DNA of 64,000 nt from Ochotona curzoniae. Lineage: Eukaryota; Chordata; Mammalia; Lagomorpha; Ochotonidae. Shown here one piece after another: positions 47,236-59,553 of this stretch. Under the pieces are notes generated by a model. That model made no database searches and had not been told where the DNA came from. It saw nothing but the letters and a program-made list of their open reading frames with translations. Where the stretch lies: NCBI RefSeq assembly GCF_017591425.1, contig NW_024466218.1, positions 14,336,001 through 14,400,000 on the forward strand, in the 5' to 3' direction. The position numbers and the translations under genes are program-made. Every line of letters begins with the position of its first letter. Position 1 is the stretch's first letter.

Positions 47236-48139
47236 TGCTCTTAGTTCTCAATCTTTTATTGTGATATTTTCTTTTTGTTTTCTAACTTAAACATTTTTGA
47301 ATTTTGTTATTGCATTTAGTTTTTTATTGCATATTTTATTTTTTATAGTGATTACATGGTGGATCAGGGTGGGAAGGATCAAGGCTTAGGGAAAGTTGGA
47401 TGTACTCATTGTTTCCCAATTTGTTATTTTTTCTTGTTGTTTCTAGGAGAAGGGGAGAGACAAAGGGGAAAATCACTCATGATTTTTCACACGTCCCAGT
47501 ACTCTGGGATGAGGAACCACCATCTCATATCAACCCAGAATCCTTTTACAACAGGGCCTGTGTCCACTGCTCCTCCTTTTTCATTAAGTAGGACACATTC
47601 TTGCAGGTGAGTCCAAGGACCCAGGCCAGGTGTCCCAAGCATTTTGAGATCCCCCACACCTGGGGCTTAGGAACATGACACCTACCTAGTAGGCTGGCCC
47701 CAAGACCCAGGCCAGGAGACCCAGGCCCTACCAGATACCCCAACCCTGAGACTCACCAACCCAACACCCATGTAATAGACTGGCCCCAGGAGCCGGGCTA
47801 GGTGACCATGGTCTCACCAGATTCACCCACTCCTGGGGCTCATGAACCCACCTAAAAGGTCGGCCCCAAGATCTGGGCCAGGCTACCCAAGCCCTGCTGA
47901 CTCTCCCATCCTCTGGACTCAGGAGATATTTTTTTTCTTTTCACACACTAACTTGCTTGTTTTTCTTTTTCTTTTTCTCACAAGGATATAAGCCATGTTC
48001 ATCCAAAATACATCCTGGAGGAACTACAAAGTCTCTGTGGTCCAATAAAAAATAAAGTGTAGGTGTGTTACTCATTGATTATTAAGAATTTCAACACATC
48101 CTCAACAAACCATTACGCAAAGTACAAGGCCCTTCTGAT
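47236..48139. other. Unassigned element-like segment around a minisatellite
   Basis: T-rich sequence (47,240-47,345), a G-rich stretch 'ggatcagggtgggaaggatc', then the minisatellite, a CT-rich patch and an 'aataaa' near 48,047. Composition changes abruptly on both sides of the minisatellite. It could be one lineage-specific retroelement, but no family could be assigned. Confidence 0.4.
47613..47930. repeat. Minisatellite, 80-87 bp unit, about 3.8 copies
   Basis: Unit starts at 47,614, 47,701, 47,787 and 47,867 with variants of 'caagacccaggccagg', each followed by a CCC-rich segment ('cctaccagataccccaacc', 'tcaccagattcacccactcc') and 'tgggg/gag' then 'ctcatgaacccac'. C-rich on plus, no CpG enrichment. 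Confidence 0.88.
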
Positions 48140-48300
48140 CTCAGAACCCTCAGAACCCCGTGTGAAGGACCACGGAGTTTGTTCCTCATTTTTCTCCCAG
48201 CACTTGGTAGCTGCCTGAATATACTTTTTGAATAAACTATTTGTTCATTTACTTATTTGCATAAATGAATAAATATATTAATGAATGACTTAAAGGGAGT
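48140..48300 (+). mobile_element. Probable L2 3' end, sense
   Basis: 'cccagcacttggtagctgcc' followed by 'gaataaactatttgttc' and 'aaatgaataaatat' resembles the conserved L2 terminus (cccagcacctagcacagtgcc ... aataaatatttgttgaatgaa). Diverged. Confidence 0.5.
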
Positions 48301-50486
48301 AAAGCAGGGAGTATTGAGGTCATTAAAAGCAACAAATGAAAAAAATAGACTTCAAATGGAGACTCAGGTTGTCCGTTCATGCTATGTGTTCCTGTCCACC
48401 GTGTATCGCAAGGCAAATAAAATCTAGCCATCAGAAGAAAAACATCATATGCTTTCAATGGAATTTAATATCTTGCAGAACAAAGGAGTGGTGATAAATA
48501 GGTACATTAAAGGAAATGTGCATAATGTTTTAAAAGAAACAGGGATTTGAAAGTAGGTTATAAAATGAAATGTACAGGGCGGTGTCCAGAACTTGTGTTT
48601 TCGTTGATTTTTAGAGCAAGATTCTGAAATGTTGGCAGTTAAGAAAACATATTATAGGAAGACATAAATAGGAAAATATATTATGGGAAGACAAAACAGA
48701 GGCAGTGCCCAGAATGTTTAGAAAGATGATGAGGGGCAGAATGAGACTGAAGAAAGGTCATAGCAGGTTCCCGCTCCAGTGAGCATTCCAGCAACGGGGA
48801 CTTGGATTTGTATTAGAAAGTAGGAGCCAGAGTAACATCTTTGTGAAAGGAGAACTTGAGGAAGACAGATGCGGCTAGGGAGGACAGAGCCGGAAAGGGG
48901 AAGAGGAATAGGCCATCTGGATGAGTCTGTTCAGGGTGTCGGTAGCAAGTATTGTCAGGAAGCAAAAGAGAGCAGAACCTATAGAGGACACAGAGACAAG
49001 CGTGATGAATGGGGGCAGGGGCAGCAGAGGGATTGCACGTGGTGATTCTGACACTTTAAACCCTTTGCACACTTAAACCATGCTTATCACTCAAATCTGT
49101 ATGATATACGTTATTGCTGTGTATACAGTATACATATATATAAATATACACATATACATATATATATATAATCTTATTCATGTTCATTTTCCCCAACCCC
49201 CCAAAGCAGATTTTAAAGTAGTGAATTAACTTGGAGGCCTCCCAGTGAGTATACAAGGTAGGGTACGAACTCTGATGTGGGTGACTCAACCGTATTCCAC
49301 CAAAGTTGTTGTAGCAAGTAAAGTAAGTAAACAGAACTGATTGGGAAAGGTGAATGCATGATATATAAATAACACTCATTTATAAGTGAATACTTGATAT
49401 ATAAATAACTTACTTTGTGTCCTTATGTGATGTCTTTTTTAACAGTATCACTCTAGAAACCATGTGTTTTATTTGTGCTTGGGCAACAGCATAAGAGTCA
49501 TCAGTCGCTAAGCGTTCTGCACATACTTTATAAGTATTATTCAGAGTTACTTCTATACTAACGAGTAAAACCTACCTGGGTTTTAGCAGAGCTAGACTGA
49601 ATCTATTTGGTAAATTAAAAACTAATGGTGGCTAAAAAATAGAAAGTCATTTTCATAAATTTATGGCTAAAAATAAATAATTCTTTTCTACCACCTATAA
49701 TTGACACCTGAGGGGGTACAGAAGATTGATGTAAAATCATTCAAACACCAGCAATATTTACCAAGATAGCAGTCTTCACCATGATCATTACACTAAACTG
49801 CCTGCCATGAACACACCATGATCTTCACAATGTGTTTTTAACAATATTGCTCATTAGAGGAGTATATCTATTCACCCCTCTTTCATGTGGCATCTGAGAC
49901 AGCTCCAATTTATGCAGAAGTTACTTGCTTTGGAGTAACCCAACACCCTCAGAATCTGAAGAAGGTCTTCCCTTGGGAAACACATGAGTACTGCATTTTA
50001 TTTAATTTAGGAAAAAACATTGAATCTCACCGTTTTTCTCACCAAGGGAAAATATATTTCACAATCAAAGAGCTCCCATCGCATTGCACCGTGTCCTACA
50101 TCCTGATGAGGACTTCATTTGCATAATTCCTCTTATTCCATGGAACTCATGAAACTGAGTTTATATTTATCCTAAACACTTCTTTGGTGGTTATTGACAG
50201 AACAGGGGGTGAAGTTAGATGAGATTCGTTTTGTTTTCTTTATCTAATGAAATTAACCTTGGAATTCACCTGAGAAGGAAAGTATGAGACAGTCACAATT
50301 AGGCTACACACTTGTGATAGGTAAAGCTTCGGGTGATATCAATGAATCAATAATGCTGTTCTGAACCCCTCCCACATGTAGTGCTATGGGTTAGGCGCTA
50401 AGGAAGGAAAAAGAGAATTCATTCTGGAACTCAAGGTAACAATAGTCTATTGGGAGGAGGTTATAACATTGGAAAAAGTACCCATG
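48301..50486. other. Mostly unrecognised DNA
   Basis: A TA/CATA-rich patch at 49,110-49,171 is the only clear repeat. A purine-rich stretch spans 48,700-49,030. The plus-strand 79-codon frame at 49,887-50,126 has no recognisable similarity. Confidence 0.5.
49110..49171. repeat. (TA)n/(CATA)n low-complexity region
   Basis: Alternating 'tacatatatataaatatac' type sequence, including a pure TA run at 49,159-49,170. Confidence 0.9.
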
Positions 50487-50788
50487 GGGGCTTCTGTTTT
50501 TGCACAGAGGGTTTTACTGCTGTTTGTAAATCTGACATCTCTTATCAGAGTACTGCTTTGAGCCCTGGATGCTCTGCTTTCCATCCACCTTTCTGCTAAT
50601 GTGCCTGGGAAGGTGGCAGAAAGTCAGCCACGTACTTGGGTGCCTGCCACACACATGGTAGCCATGGTTGGACAGAAGGCTTCTGGTTTGGGACTTGACC
50701 AGATTTGCCATTATAATTTAGAAAGTTAAATCAACCAATGAAGGATCTCTGTCTTTTATTCTTCATCACTCTGCCTTTAATTACATAA
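50487..50788 (+). mobile_element. Old CSINE3-like SINE, sense
   Basis: 'cttatcagagtactgctttg', 'tctgctaatgtgcctggg', 'cacgtacttgggtgcctgcc', 'ctctgcctttaattac' follow the older C-SINE order. Confidence 0.8.
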
Positions 50789-53509
50789 GCACAACCAAAA
50801 TATAATTATATCACTATATTGTCATTCCTTTTATACTCAAACGATAAACTATATATAATATCTATATTATTTATAGATATTACTATACTGTGTCTTATGC
50901 ATATCTCAAAACAATGCACAAGTATCGGGAAATTGTGGAAGACCTCCAGAAGGAAATTTAGAATTACTTTCTTCCATATAAATGCATGTATCTGTGGCTC
51001 AGTAATTCTTTCTTAAGGTCTTTATATTACATGCATATGCAAAAAACCTATGCTTATCTTTGTTGTTTCAAGATCAGAAGCAACTTTTCTTCCAATCCAC
51101 AGTTAACTGCTGGAATCTACCAATGTACAATAATCTGATGGAGTTTTGTAGCCCTTTAAAGTAAAGTGACAGATTTTCTCACATAGATTAAGAAGAAAGA
51201 ATCTTCAATATATGTTAGTTAATAAATCAAAAAATAAAAGATACAGCATGGATTATAGAATCATGTTTAGTGCTTCATCAATATCTTATGTAATGGCAGT
51301 AATGAAATAATTAGCTCTCCTTTTCCTCTCATTTGCATATACATACAACACACAGACATACACACGCATGAACACAATGCATAAAGATTTAAAACATACT
51401 GGCGACTGCATTTGCCCTTGGGGAGTGAATTAGAATCAAGGTCAGAAAGGAAGAAAAACTTAATATTAACTGTATATGGTTTTGCATATTTACCATTTTC
51501 GTCTTGGTTGCATATATATTACCTATTTAAAATTAATTCAACAGAGTAAATTAGTAATATGGAATTAAATATGATGATGCTGATTGTCTGAATGTAATTG
51601 GTTCTCCATTGTCAGAGGCCAGTGAAGTGCATGTGCCCCCTGGGTGATGTGCTGAGAGCTCACCAGGGCAGAGGGTCTGCTCCCAGGTCTGATAATGGGG
51701 CAGAGGCTGAGTGAGCTGTGAGAGCAACTGAGTTTATACTTTCTCCAGAGATAACCTCTAGTTTCTACCAACCTCACTTTCTAGACACTTCCCAAGGTCC
51801 TTCCAGAAAAGTCCAGGAAAATCTTACAGTTCTCAAGCCTGAATAAGGTGACACTGTTGAGGCACTGTTGAGGCACACTGTTGAAAATCACTGTAGAGTG
51901 ATTTTCATTTGGGTCGTGCACGGTTGCTGGCTCTGGCCAGAGGCAAGACTCTCTTAAAAGAGGAAACTAAATGAGCTTCCTCCTTCCTCAAGAATAAAGT
52001 CTAAATGAAGAATAAAAAACTTAAAAAATAAATTTAGACTCTATAAAGAATTGCCTTTTCAACGTCTGTTGTCTGTCAAAAAGACTCTACTTCACAAAGT
52101 TGGTTGCATGGTTGTGGGTTACATGGCTGTGGTTTTCTGATGCCTGAGGCTCTTTGTCCTGTGGCTGATTTACTCTCTTACCTCCTTTCTCAGGACTTTC
52201 TGGCTTCTTAGATTGAAGTGTGACCACACCCATGGTCTACGCAAAAAAAAGACATCCAAGTTTAACAACATGGTAGAACTTTCAGAGAGAGACTGCGGAG
52301 GAGTCTCTAGAACCAAATTATGCAATGTAGCTGAGTTTGGGACACGTTTATGCGAGTTGCATTAGAATTTGAAAAAGAAAAAATAAACTTTTTTTCCAGA
52401 AAATATAGTTTTAGTAGTTCTAAATTATTTTTACTCTTTTAAGAACAGAATACAAATTTCACTTCCTGGATGAAAACACCACTGAGAAATAAAGCTTTTG
52501 TACATTTCATTGATACTTTTACAATGAATGTATAGTGTATCAATGAAAGATGCATAAGACCCTCAGGAGATAATGTTCTTTGGCTTGTTGTACAAGGATC
52601 ATGTTCATTAGCGAAGAACATCTCAACAAAATAAAAAGCACAAAATCATTACAGAGCATTAAGAACATGGTCCTTGGCTCTCAAAGGACTCACGTGGAAG
52701 AGCAGAGATGAACCGTATTTCAAAATATGCAGAGGTAGACTTGTTCATGGTGGTTAGCCAGAGATAGAAGAGCAGACAGATCTCCGGGTGTCGTTACTGT
52801 ATGGTGTCCCAGGGCTCAAGGAAAATGTGGTAGTGCTTGCTTCCTTAAGTAAACAGAGTCGGTCCACTGCCATAATGACCTTACCTTCCCCAGTTCCACC
52901 CCTGGCCTTTTCATCCTGGGTTTCCCAGCTTTTCTCAGCTTTCTACTGACTTTCTTCAATGTAACTGTCTTCCACACACGAGGTGTGCTTGATTTAGTAC
53001 TGCCTTTACTCTAAACGACTGCCTCTAACTCCCTCTCAGTTCAGACGTGCTGAAATTTTAATATCCTCAGTAAGTTTCTTCATCAATAAGGAATCTTTTA
53101 CTGCTTAATTTAATGTATAGTCTTTTATCTAAATATCCTGTCTTGATCAATGTCACTGAGTCTTGCTTGTCCATTCCTGTAATTAAGGGAACTTCTTCAA
53201 ACCTGGACAAATACTAACTGGACCTTTTTCTAACAGAGACTGCTGTGAGAGAACAAGAATCATGACAGAATATAATTAGTCATAAAGGAAAATATAGACT
53301 CCAACTAACTGTCTTTAATTTTACCAAAGGTAGATCATGAGGAAATTAGGTGGGAAGGGTTATGTAGTGTGAGCTCAAAATTAACTGCTGACAGAAGAGA
53401 TGTTACTATCAGCTGTTGGAAAATAATACAGAGGATGGTAATAAAAGAAGAAAACACTTATGCTGCAAAAGCCATCATTGTGGCAGTTAGAATGTGTACT
53501 GGTTGTTTC
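50789..53509. other. Unrecognised region
   Basis: 2.7 kb with no confident dispersed repeat. A short local duplication 'actgttgaggcac' occurs twice at about 51,852-51,877. Confidence 0.5.
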
Positions 53510-53561
53510 ATCTATCTATCTATCTATCTATGTGTATATATGTGTGTGTGTGTGTACACAC
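53508..53561. repeat. (TCTA)n followed by (GT)n
   Basis: About five TCTA units (53,509-53,531) run into 'tgtgtatatatg' and a short GT run. Confidence 0.93.
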
Positions 53562-55044
53562 GCCCAGAGATATACAAGGAGAGACAGAGATTTGCTATGG
53601 ATGTGTAATCTCAGTCAAATAAAGTCTTTCCCTTTCTAAGAGCCTACTGCCATAATCTTTCCAGTCGCAACAGCATGTCCCTAGATTTAATTTCTGGACT
53701 AGTTAGAAACAGAGGGCATTGTGAGTAGATGTCTAGCCGTAGTTCTGAGAATTTTTTCTTTTTATCCATTTTTTTTTTCTTTTAAAGACGGTTACACTTA
53801 AACATTTCACCTTGTAAGTGCACTGGTGTTTGCATTGGATGTTCGCTAAGTTCACTGAGATTATTGCTGTCTTTGGACGGAGCCCCATTTCACTCTTTGG
53901 CTGTGAATTCAGTGCTGAGAGAGGGTATCCATAAAATATCTCACTAAGTCTGAATGTACCTCTGCTGCTAAGAGGTATTCCTTATGTGCGACGCATATGT
54001 CTTTCTGAACGTTTATATCAACTACAAGGACACTCATGTCTACATCCGCAACCAACTGTACTCCTAAGAACTCTTCATTGTCTTCCATGTGTGCATAATT
54101 AAATCCTTTGTTCTTCATTGGTTTCCATATAGATACACAGGGAGACGTAAAACAATAAATGACACCCCGCTCTCTCTACACACAACCCCCACACCTGCCG
54201 CGTTGAAAGGAAAACCCCTCATTTGCTGCAGTCTTCTTTGCCAAGCGTTTTGCAGTGAAACACCCCTACAGTGTGTTCCAACGGGTTCTCATTTGGGGAG
54301 AGAGAATGTTGCAGAGGGGCAATGGCACTTCACACGCTTATTCCTGAGACATTTTAAAGGAGTTAAACATGCAGGAAAATGTTCAACGGGTTTTATGGCA
54401 AAGCATCATGGTGCTGTTATCAGCTTCCTTGCGGGAAATGGTAATGTGTATTCATATAAACACAATGGTGTTGAACATCACCTCATATTCATTCGGATGC
54501 CTCCCAGCACCCGGGCAACTCACCCACAAATGTCTATTTGCTTCCCCCACAGCTTTCAGCAAACCAAGGCTCCACAACCTTTATAGGCCCTGTTGCCGCC
54601 CAGCAGCTCAATGAGTAAATGAATCTTTCTTTTGCAAGCACATCTTCACTGCCACCATCAACAAATGTATGGAGAAATGTGCTTGATTTTCATTCTCGTT
54701 CAGAATATGGGCCTGGAGATAGTAAGTGAGCAGCGTTTTCTCCAAATGGTTTGCTTGCTCGTTTGCCCTGTAAACACAGGAAAGCTTGTAGTTCTGCATG
54801 TTTGAACTAAAATAATGGTAAAAAAGCAAAACAAACAGAAAACAAAGGCAAATCAAAGAATAAACCAAAGCGACAAGTATTATAACACAAACACATTAGT
54901 CAAGGAAAGAAGAAGATATCATGGCACACTAAAATTAAAGTCTTAAAAGTGAATGGGGCTTGCAATATTGCTGTCCCAAATTGTCACAATATTTGTGCTA
55001 ATGTTGTAACTAAGGAAGAAGACACCTGGCAAGGTATATTTTCT
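53562..55044. other. Unrecognised region with chance-length frames
   Basis: The longest plus frame outside repeats (54,089-54,586, 165 codons) and a minus frame at 53,909-54,118 (69 codons, acidic, with VADVDMSVLVVDINVQKD) lie here. Neither resembles a family I know, and no good splice framing was seen. Confidence 0.45.
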
Positions 55045-55372
55045 TGGGTCCAAGGCAGTAGCCTGACGGCTGAAGTCCTTGCCTTGTATGCACCAGGATC
55101 CCATATGAGCACCAGTTCATGTCCCAGCTGCTCCACTTTGCTTCCAGCTCCCTGCTTCTGGACTGGGAAAGCAATTCACAATGGCCCAAATCCCTGAGAA
55201 CCTGCACCTGCATAGGAGACCCAGAAGAAGCTCCTGGCTCTTGACTTTGGATTGGCTCAGCTCCGGCCATTTCAGCCAGTTAGGGAGTGAACCAGCGGGT
55301 GGAAGATCATTCTCTTTGTCTCTCCTTCTCTCTGTAAATCTAACTTCCCAATAAAAATTATACAGATCTTTA
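55045..55372 (+). mobile_element. Lagomorph C-type SINE, sense, full length
   Basis: 'gcagtagcctgacggctg', 'aggatcccatatgagcacc', 'gaagctcctggctcttg', 'gtgaaccagcgggtggaag', tail 'aacttcccaataaaaatta'. Confidence 0.95.
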
Positions 55373-56446
55373 AAAGTAATTCTACTTTCTTCTAACCCTA
55401 ACTCAAATGAAGTCTATAAGTTAGGAAGTCAATTGGGTGTCAAAATTTATTTTAGTGGTGAATATTTAGCCTAGCTTGATGGCTTCTCATGGCAAAGAAG
55501 CAAGAGATAAAGAATAGACTAATTCAAGATGGAGAGAAGTCTAAACACAAACCACTTCACAACATTTAGAATGCAAAGGTACTCAACACCCACCTGCACA
55601 GAAAGAGAGGCTAGAGAACTTGGGGCCTTGACCTTGTCATTTGGTTGATGAATGAGGATACTCCCCCGCCCCCAGCAAAAAAAATATGAGAACTAGATTT
55701 GTTATTGATTTGATCAAAGTTCCCTTTTCTTGGCTGGTTTTAAGCATCTAATTTCTAAAGCCTTGAAGCTTGCAGTGTTCTCACCAAGCCATTAACTCCG
55801 CATTCAATGACCATAAGCAAAGGTCATGGGAGACAGAGTGAATAAAGTCTTAACATGAATGGAATCATAGATCCAAGAGAAATGTAACAGAATGAGAAAG
55901 AGTCCAAGCTGGAAGAAAGAACAATTGGAAATATATGAGATTTGTTGCAATACAGATGTCTGTGGTTCAAGTGGGCCCAATGAACCCCAACTAATATTAA
56001 AATGCCATCCCAGGATTCGACTAACATTTTTGAATTAAAATAACTTTTAAATAGCATGCTAAGCATTTAAAAAATCCATAAATTCTCAGCTTTTTATATA
56101 GCTAAGAGACAAACTACACATTTAATTTTTTCTTTCAATGATAACAATGGTTTTTCAAGTGATTAATAAAAATTCTTTCAATTTTGTAATCCAAAAGGCC
56201 AGATGTGAGGTTATAAATGTTGAAATTCAAAGGTCCATGAAATTCTTGAAATGTATTGAAAGAGGAAAAGTGACTATTTGAACATCCTCTTTACAGTTCT
56301 TATAAAGAGAACACTGCGTTGTCACTCTGGCCAAAATACAAATGCTGGTATTTTCCTATGTAGCATTACAAAATAGTCAAGTGAGATCAATATAGACTTT
56401 GACACTAAATTGCTTACTATTGTGTAAAACTGAAGTAAGAAAAAGG
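55373..56446. other. Unrecognised region
   Basis: 1.1 kb, AT-rich, nothing assigned. Confidence 0.5.
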
Positions 56447-56777
56447 GGTGTGCTATTAATAATGCTAAGTAGCCAGTGTTTGAATCCAACTTGTAGTGGT
56501 GGCTCCTGGCTCCAGCTTCCTGCTATTGCAGACCCTGGAAGCCCCGATCATGGTTTAAGAAGTGGAGACCCTTTATTGCATGGAGGATACCTGGATTAAA
56601 TTCACCCATTCCCCTGTTTCTGCCATAGCTCAGCTCTCACTGTTGAGATATGAACAAGTGAATGGAAATTCTCTCTTTTTCTGTGTGTGAGAGCAAGTCT
56701 GTGTGCGTCTCCCCACCTCTTCCCTTCCCCATATGTGTCTGTCTCTTCATCTCTCTCTCTAAAAAATAATTTTTAAA
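56447..56777 (+). mobile_element. Old CSINE3-like SINE, sense
   Basis: 'aagtagccagtgtttgaatc', 'ctccagcttcctgctattgc', 'gacaagtgaatgg'-like segment at 56,650 and a CT-rich pretail (56,705-56,760) match older C-SINE order. Confidence 0.75.
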
Positions 56778-58054
56778 AATTAAGAAAGAAAACTTAGGAG
56801 CCATATTCTATCAGTCCTGAACAAATAAAGACTCAGTGCAAAACAAAGGGATGTTTCTCGTTTCGCAGAAGCTTATGAACTTTTCCAAAGCACAGCTTCG
56901 TGTGGACAATGTATTCTTCACTGCAGGAAACCTTGACCTTCTGTAGGCAGTGAGTCATTTCATAGAAGCAACTTGTGAACAAATAATTTTTCTGTTCTTG
57001 TTATTGTGAATACTAGGAGGAATAGAATAATTAATTAGTTGAGTGATTTTATACAAGGACTTAAATATTTTGGTACGTTCAAATCTAAAATGAAATCTAC
57101 ATCCTAATCATTCAATTACACTCAGCTCCTTTAACTTTTAAACATGCCTAATATTTAACACACTATAAATTAAAGAAGTTTTGATGTGTTGATATTTATT
57201 TATCTTCTCTTAATGCTCCATTTTGAGAACTTCCCCTCATCAATTCCATCATATTCCCCTTGTGTTTTTTTTTCAGTCCAGCCTGATTTATGTTTCTGAA
57301 CTTCTACAGCATACTTTTTAAATGCCATTCATGTTGCTGCCTACACTGCAGATTATTTTAATGCTTTTTTGAGTTTGAGTACATTGACAGGTGGACTAGG
57401 TTTTAGGTACTTTAAAGACAGATATTTCAAATACTACTTTTATATCCCATTATGGCAAAGAAGGAGCCATACTTTAAAAACAACTCCACTTATTACCATT
57501 TCAAATGCAAATTGTTAATTGAATAAGAATCATCTTGATGAATGAAATAACTGATTTCAGAAATATGTACTTTACCCTATCCGTAAGGAACCCCCACTTT
57601 CTATCATGTGTTTTTGCTTTTTTTTTTTTAGGATGTTGATGCCCTGAAAGTTTTAAAGAACTATTCTCTGCCCTCAAGAAATAGAAATTTGGGCAATATT
57701 ATTGGCAATACACACCTAGAATGTACAGATAATCTGCATTTAAGTAAATAGATTCATCAAAACATATACTTTAATATTAAAGTGGATTTTAAAAGTGTTT
57801 TAATTCATTTTCACATTTGACAAATATTAACTAGTGTTACCCAATGTTGCCCATAATTAAAGTAAATGAGAGAGCGAAAGCAATTATTTGGTTCATCAAA
57901 TGATTGATTACAACAGTTTGAAGTCAGCAATTACCAGATTAAACCTTTTTTTTTTTATGTTATCAGAGTTCAGTGATGGGGAGGCAGGCTACATGAGAAG
58001 TGGATAAAGCAAATTTTCTTTCAAATTAAGTAATCATAAATTAAAAGCCAAGTT
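56778..58054. other. Unrecognised AT-rich region
   Basis: 1.3 kb with poly-T runs at 57,268 and 57,621 and 57,948. No gene or repeat assigned. Confidence 0.5.
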
Positions 58055-58170
58055 TCATCTGTTCTTGGTTTGTGAAAAATTGTCCAATTTATTTGAGTTT
58101 CTGTTTTTTAATCTCTGAAATGAGAACAGTAACTACCTTGAAGAACTGTTTAATATATTCCGTAATGGAA
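58055..58170 (+). mobile_element. Probable MIR fragment, sense
   Basis: 'tttgagtttctgttttttaa', 'tctgaaatgagaacagtaac', 'taccttgaagaactgtttaa' parallel the MIR stretch from 'cctcagtttcctcatctg' to the bounded 'tacctcatagggttgt'. Confidence 0.6.
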
Positions 58171-58987
58171 GTGAAGATGTTATTAGTGTCCTTGTCAGAG
58201 TGGATTCACGTGAACTACATTACTAGAGAAACAATTAATCCTTTCTTGAAAAAATTACAAATAAATATGGTTCCTAACTTTATTAATACATCCAGTAGTC
58301 ATTGTGATTTCGTTTTCTCATGGAGACTGCAACTCATCCGTAATGTGCTATGCTACCTCCCGGATATAACTTACTGGGGAAGCAGTGTCACAGATTCAGA
58401 AACAGTCAGTTCCTGAGCTACAGCAAAGCAAGTATAAGACTGAATATGTATTGAAGGTGAATGACCTGAGCCAACCGTATTCCTCTCCTCAGGAACTAGA
58501 ATATAAAACTATAAGGGAAAACGCACTCATGCAATTTCCACTGCGGTGATAATCACTTACGAGGAAATTGTACTAAATCAGATGCATGAGTCAGACGGTA
58601 GAGTCAGAAGTTTGGTCAAGCGTATATCAAGAGAAAAGACAAAGGAGTAGAAGCCATGAGATAAAGGATACAAGAAAATACACATTTAAATCTAAGAGGA
58701 TAAATTAAAGCAATGAAGAATTTAAAAAAAGTAATAAAAAAACAGTCCTATGAAGAGGATTAAATGTTGAATAAGTAGCCAAACAGAAAACATCAGAGAT
58801 AGGGCAAAAATCTCTGCAGGTGTGACTCCTAAAGATGCTTGTGACTAGGGAATCCCAGCTATTTTTACTTGTAGCTCCTACAGTACGGGGTACTTCATTG
58901 TTGTATTAATTTTTTCCCATCTCGCAAGTGCTCCATGCAGTTGCTCGTATTCTCCCGTATGGAAAAGGACTTCCTTGCTAGTTAAAT
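58171..58987. other. Unrecognised region
   Basis: No gene or repeat assigned. The open frame to 58,416 carries over from the MIR. Confidence 0.5.
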
Positions 58988-59003
58988 CCTACCTATTTTT
59001 TTA

Positions 59004-59338
59004 TTTTATTTTTTAAAAATATTTCTTTATTTATTGGAAATTCAGATGTACAGAGAGAAGGAGAGACAGAGAACAAGATCTCCCATCTGATGATTCACTC
59101 CCCAAGTGAGCATAAAGGCCGATGCTACGCCGATCCGAATCCAGGAGCCAGGATCTTCTTCCGGGTCTCCCACGTGGGTGCAGGGTCCCAAAGCTTTGGG
59201 CCGTCCTCGACTGCTTTCCCAGGCCACAGGCAGGGAGCTGGATGGGAAGTGGAGCTGCCGGGATTAGAACCGGAGCCCATATGGGATTCCGGCACATTCA
59301 AGGTGAGGACTTTAGCTGCTAGGGCACGGTGCCGGGCC
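59004..59338 (-). mobile_element. Young lagomorph C-type SINE, antisense, perfect target duplication
   Basis: Full layout from the tail complement (59,010-59,040) through 'cagatgtacagagagaagg', 'gcagggagctggatggg', 'gattagaaccggagccc' to 'gcacggtgccgggcc'. Flanked by the identical 16-mer cctacctattttttta at 58,988-59,003 and 59,339-59,354. Confidence 0.97.
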
Positions 59339-59504
59339 CCTACCTATTTTTTTAAATGTTCAGTGATAAAGACACTGATCTTCCTGATTCTTTTACCTAG
59401 ACAAATATATCTTGACTACATTCCTAAACTATTTTTTCTACACTTAAAGCTAGTACATAGTATAACTTATGCCGAAATCTTGCATTTGAAATGTGAAATT
59501 GTTA

Positions 59505-59553
59505 AGTTGTATCTATCTATCCATTTATCTATCCATCCATCCATTTACCTAGA
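59505..59553. repeat. (TCTA)n/(TCCA)n tetranucleotide repeat
   Basis: About ten imperfect TCTA/TCCA units ('tatctatctatccatttatc'). Confidence 0.93.

Noticed and set aside
53909..54118. Acidic 69-codon minus-strand frame that looks protein-like
   Set aside because: No acceptor site at a suitable position and no recognisable family. Left as unsupported.
54089..54586. 165-codon plus-strand frame outside repeats
   Set aside because: No recognisable domain, no splice framing and no codon pattern suggesting selection. This length is plausible by chance in 64 kb.
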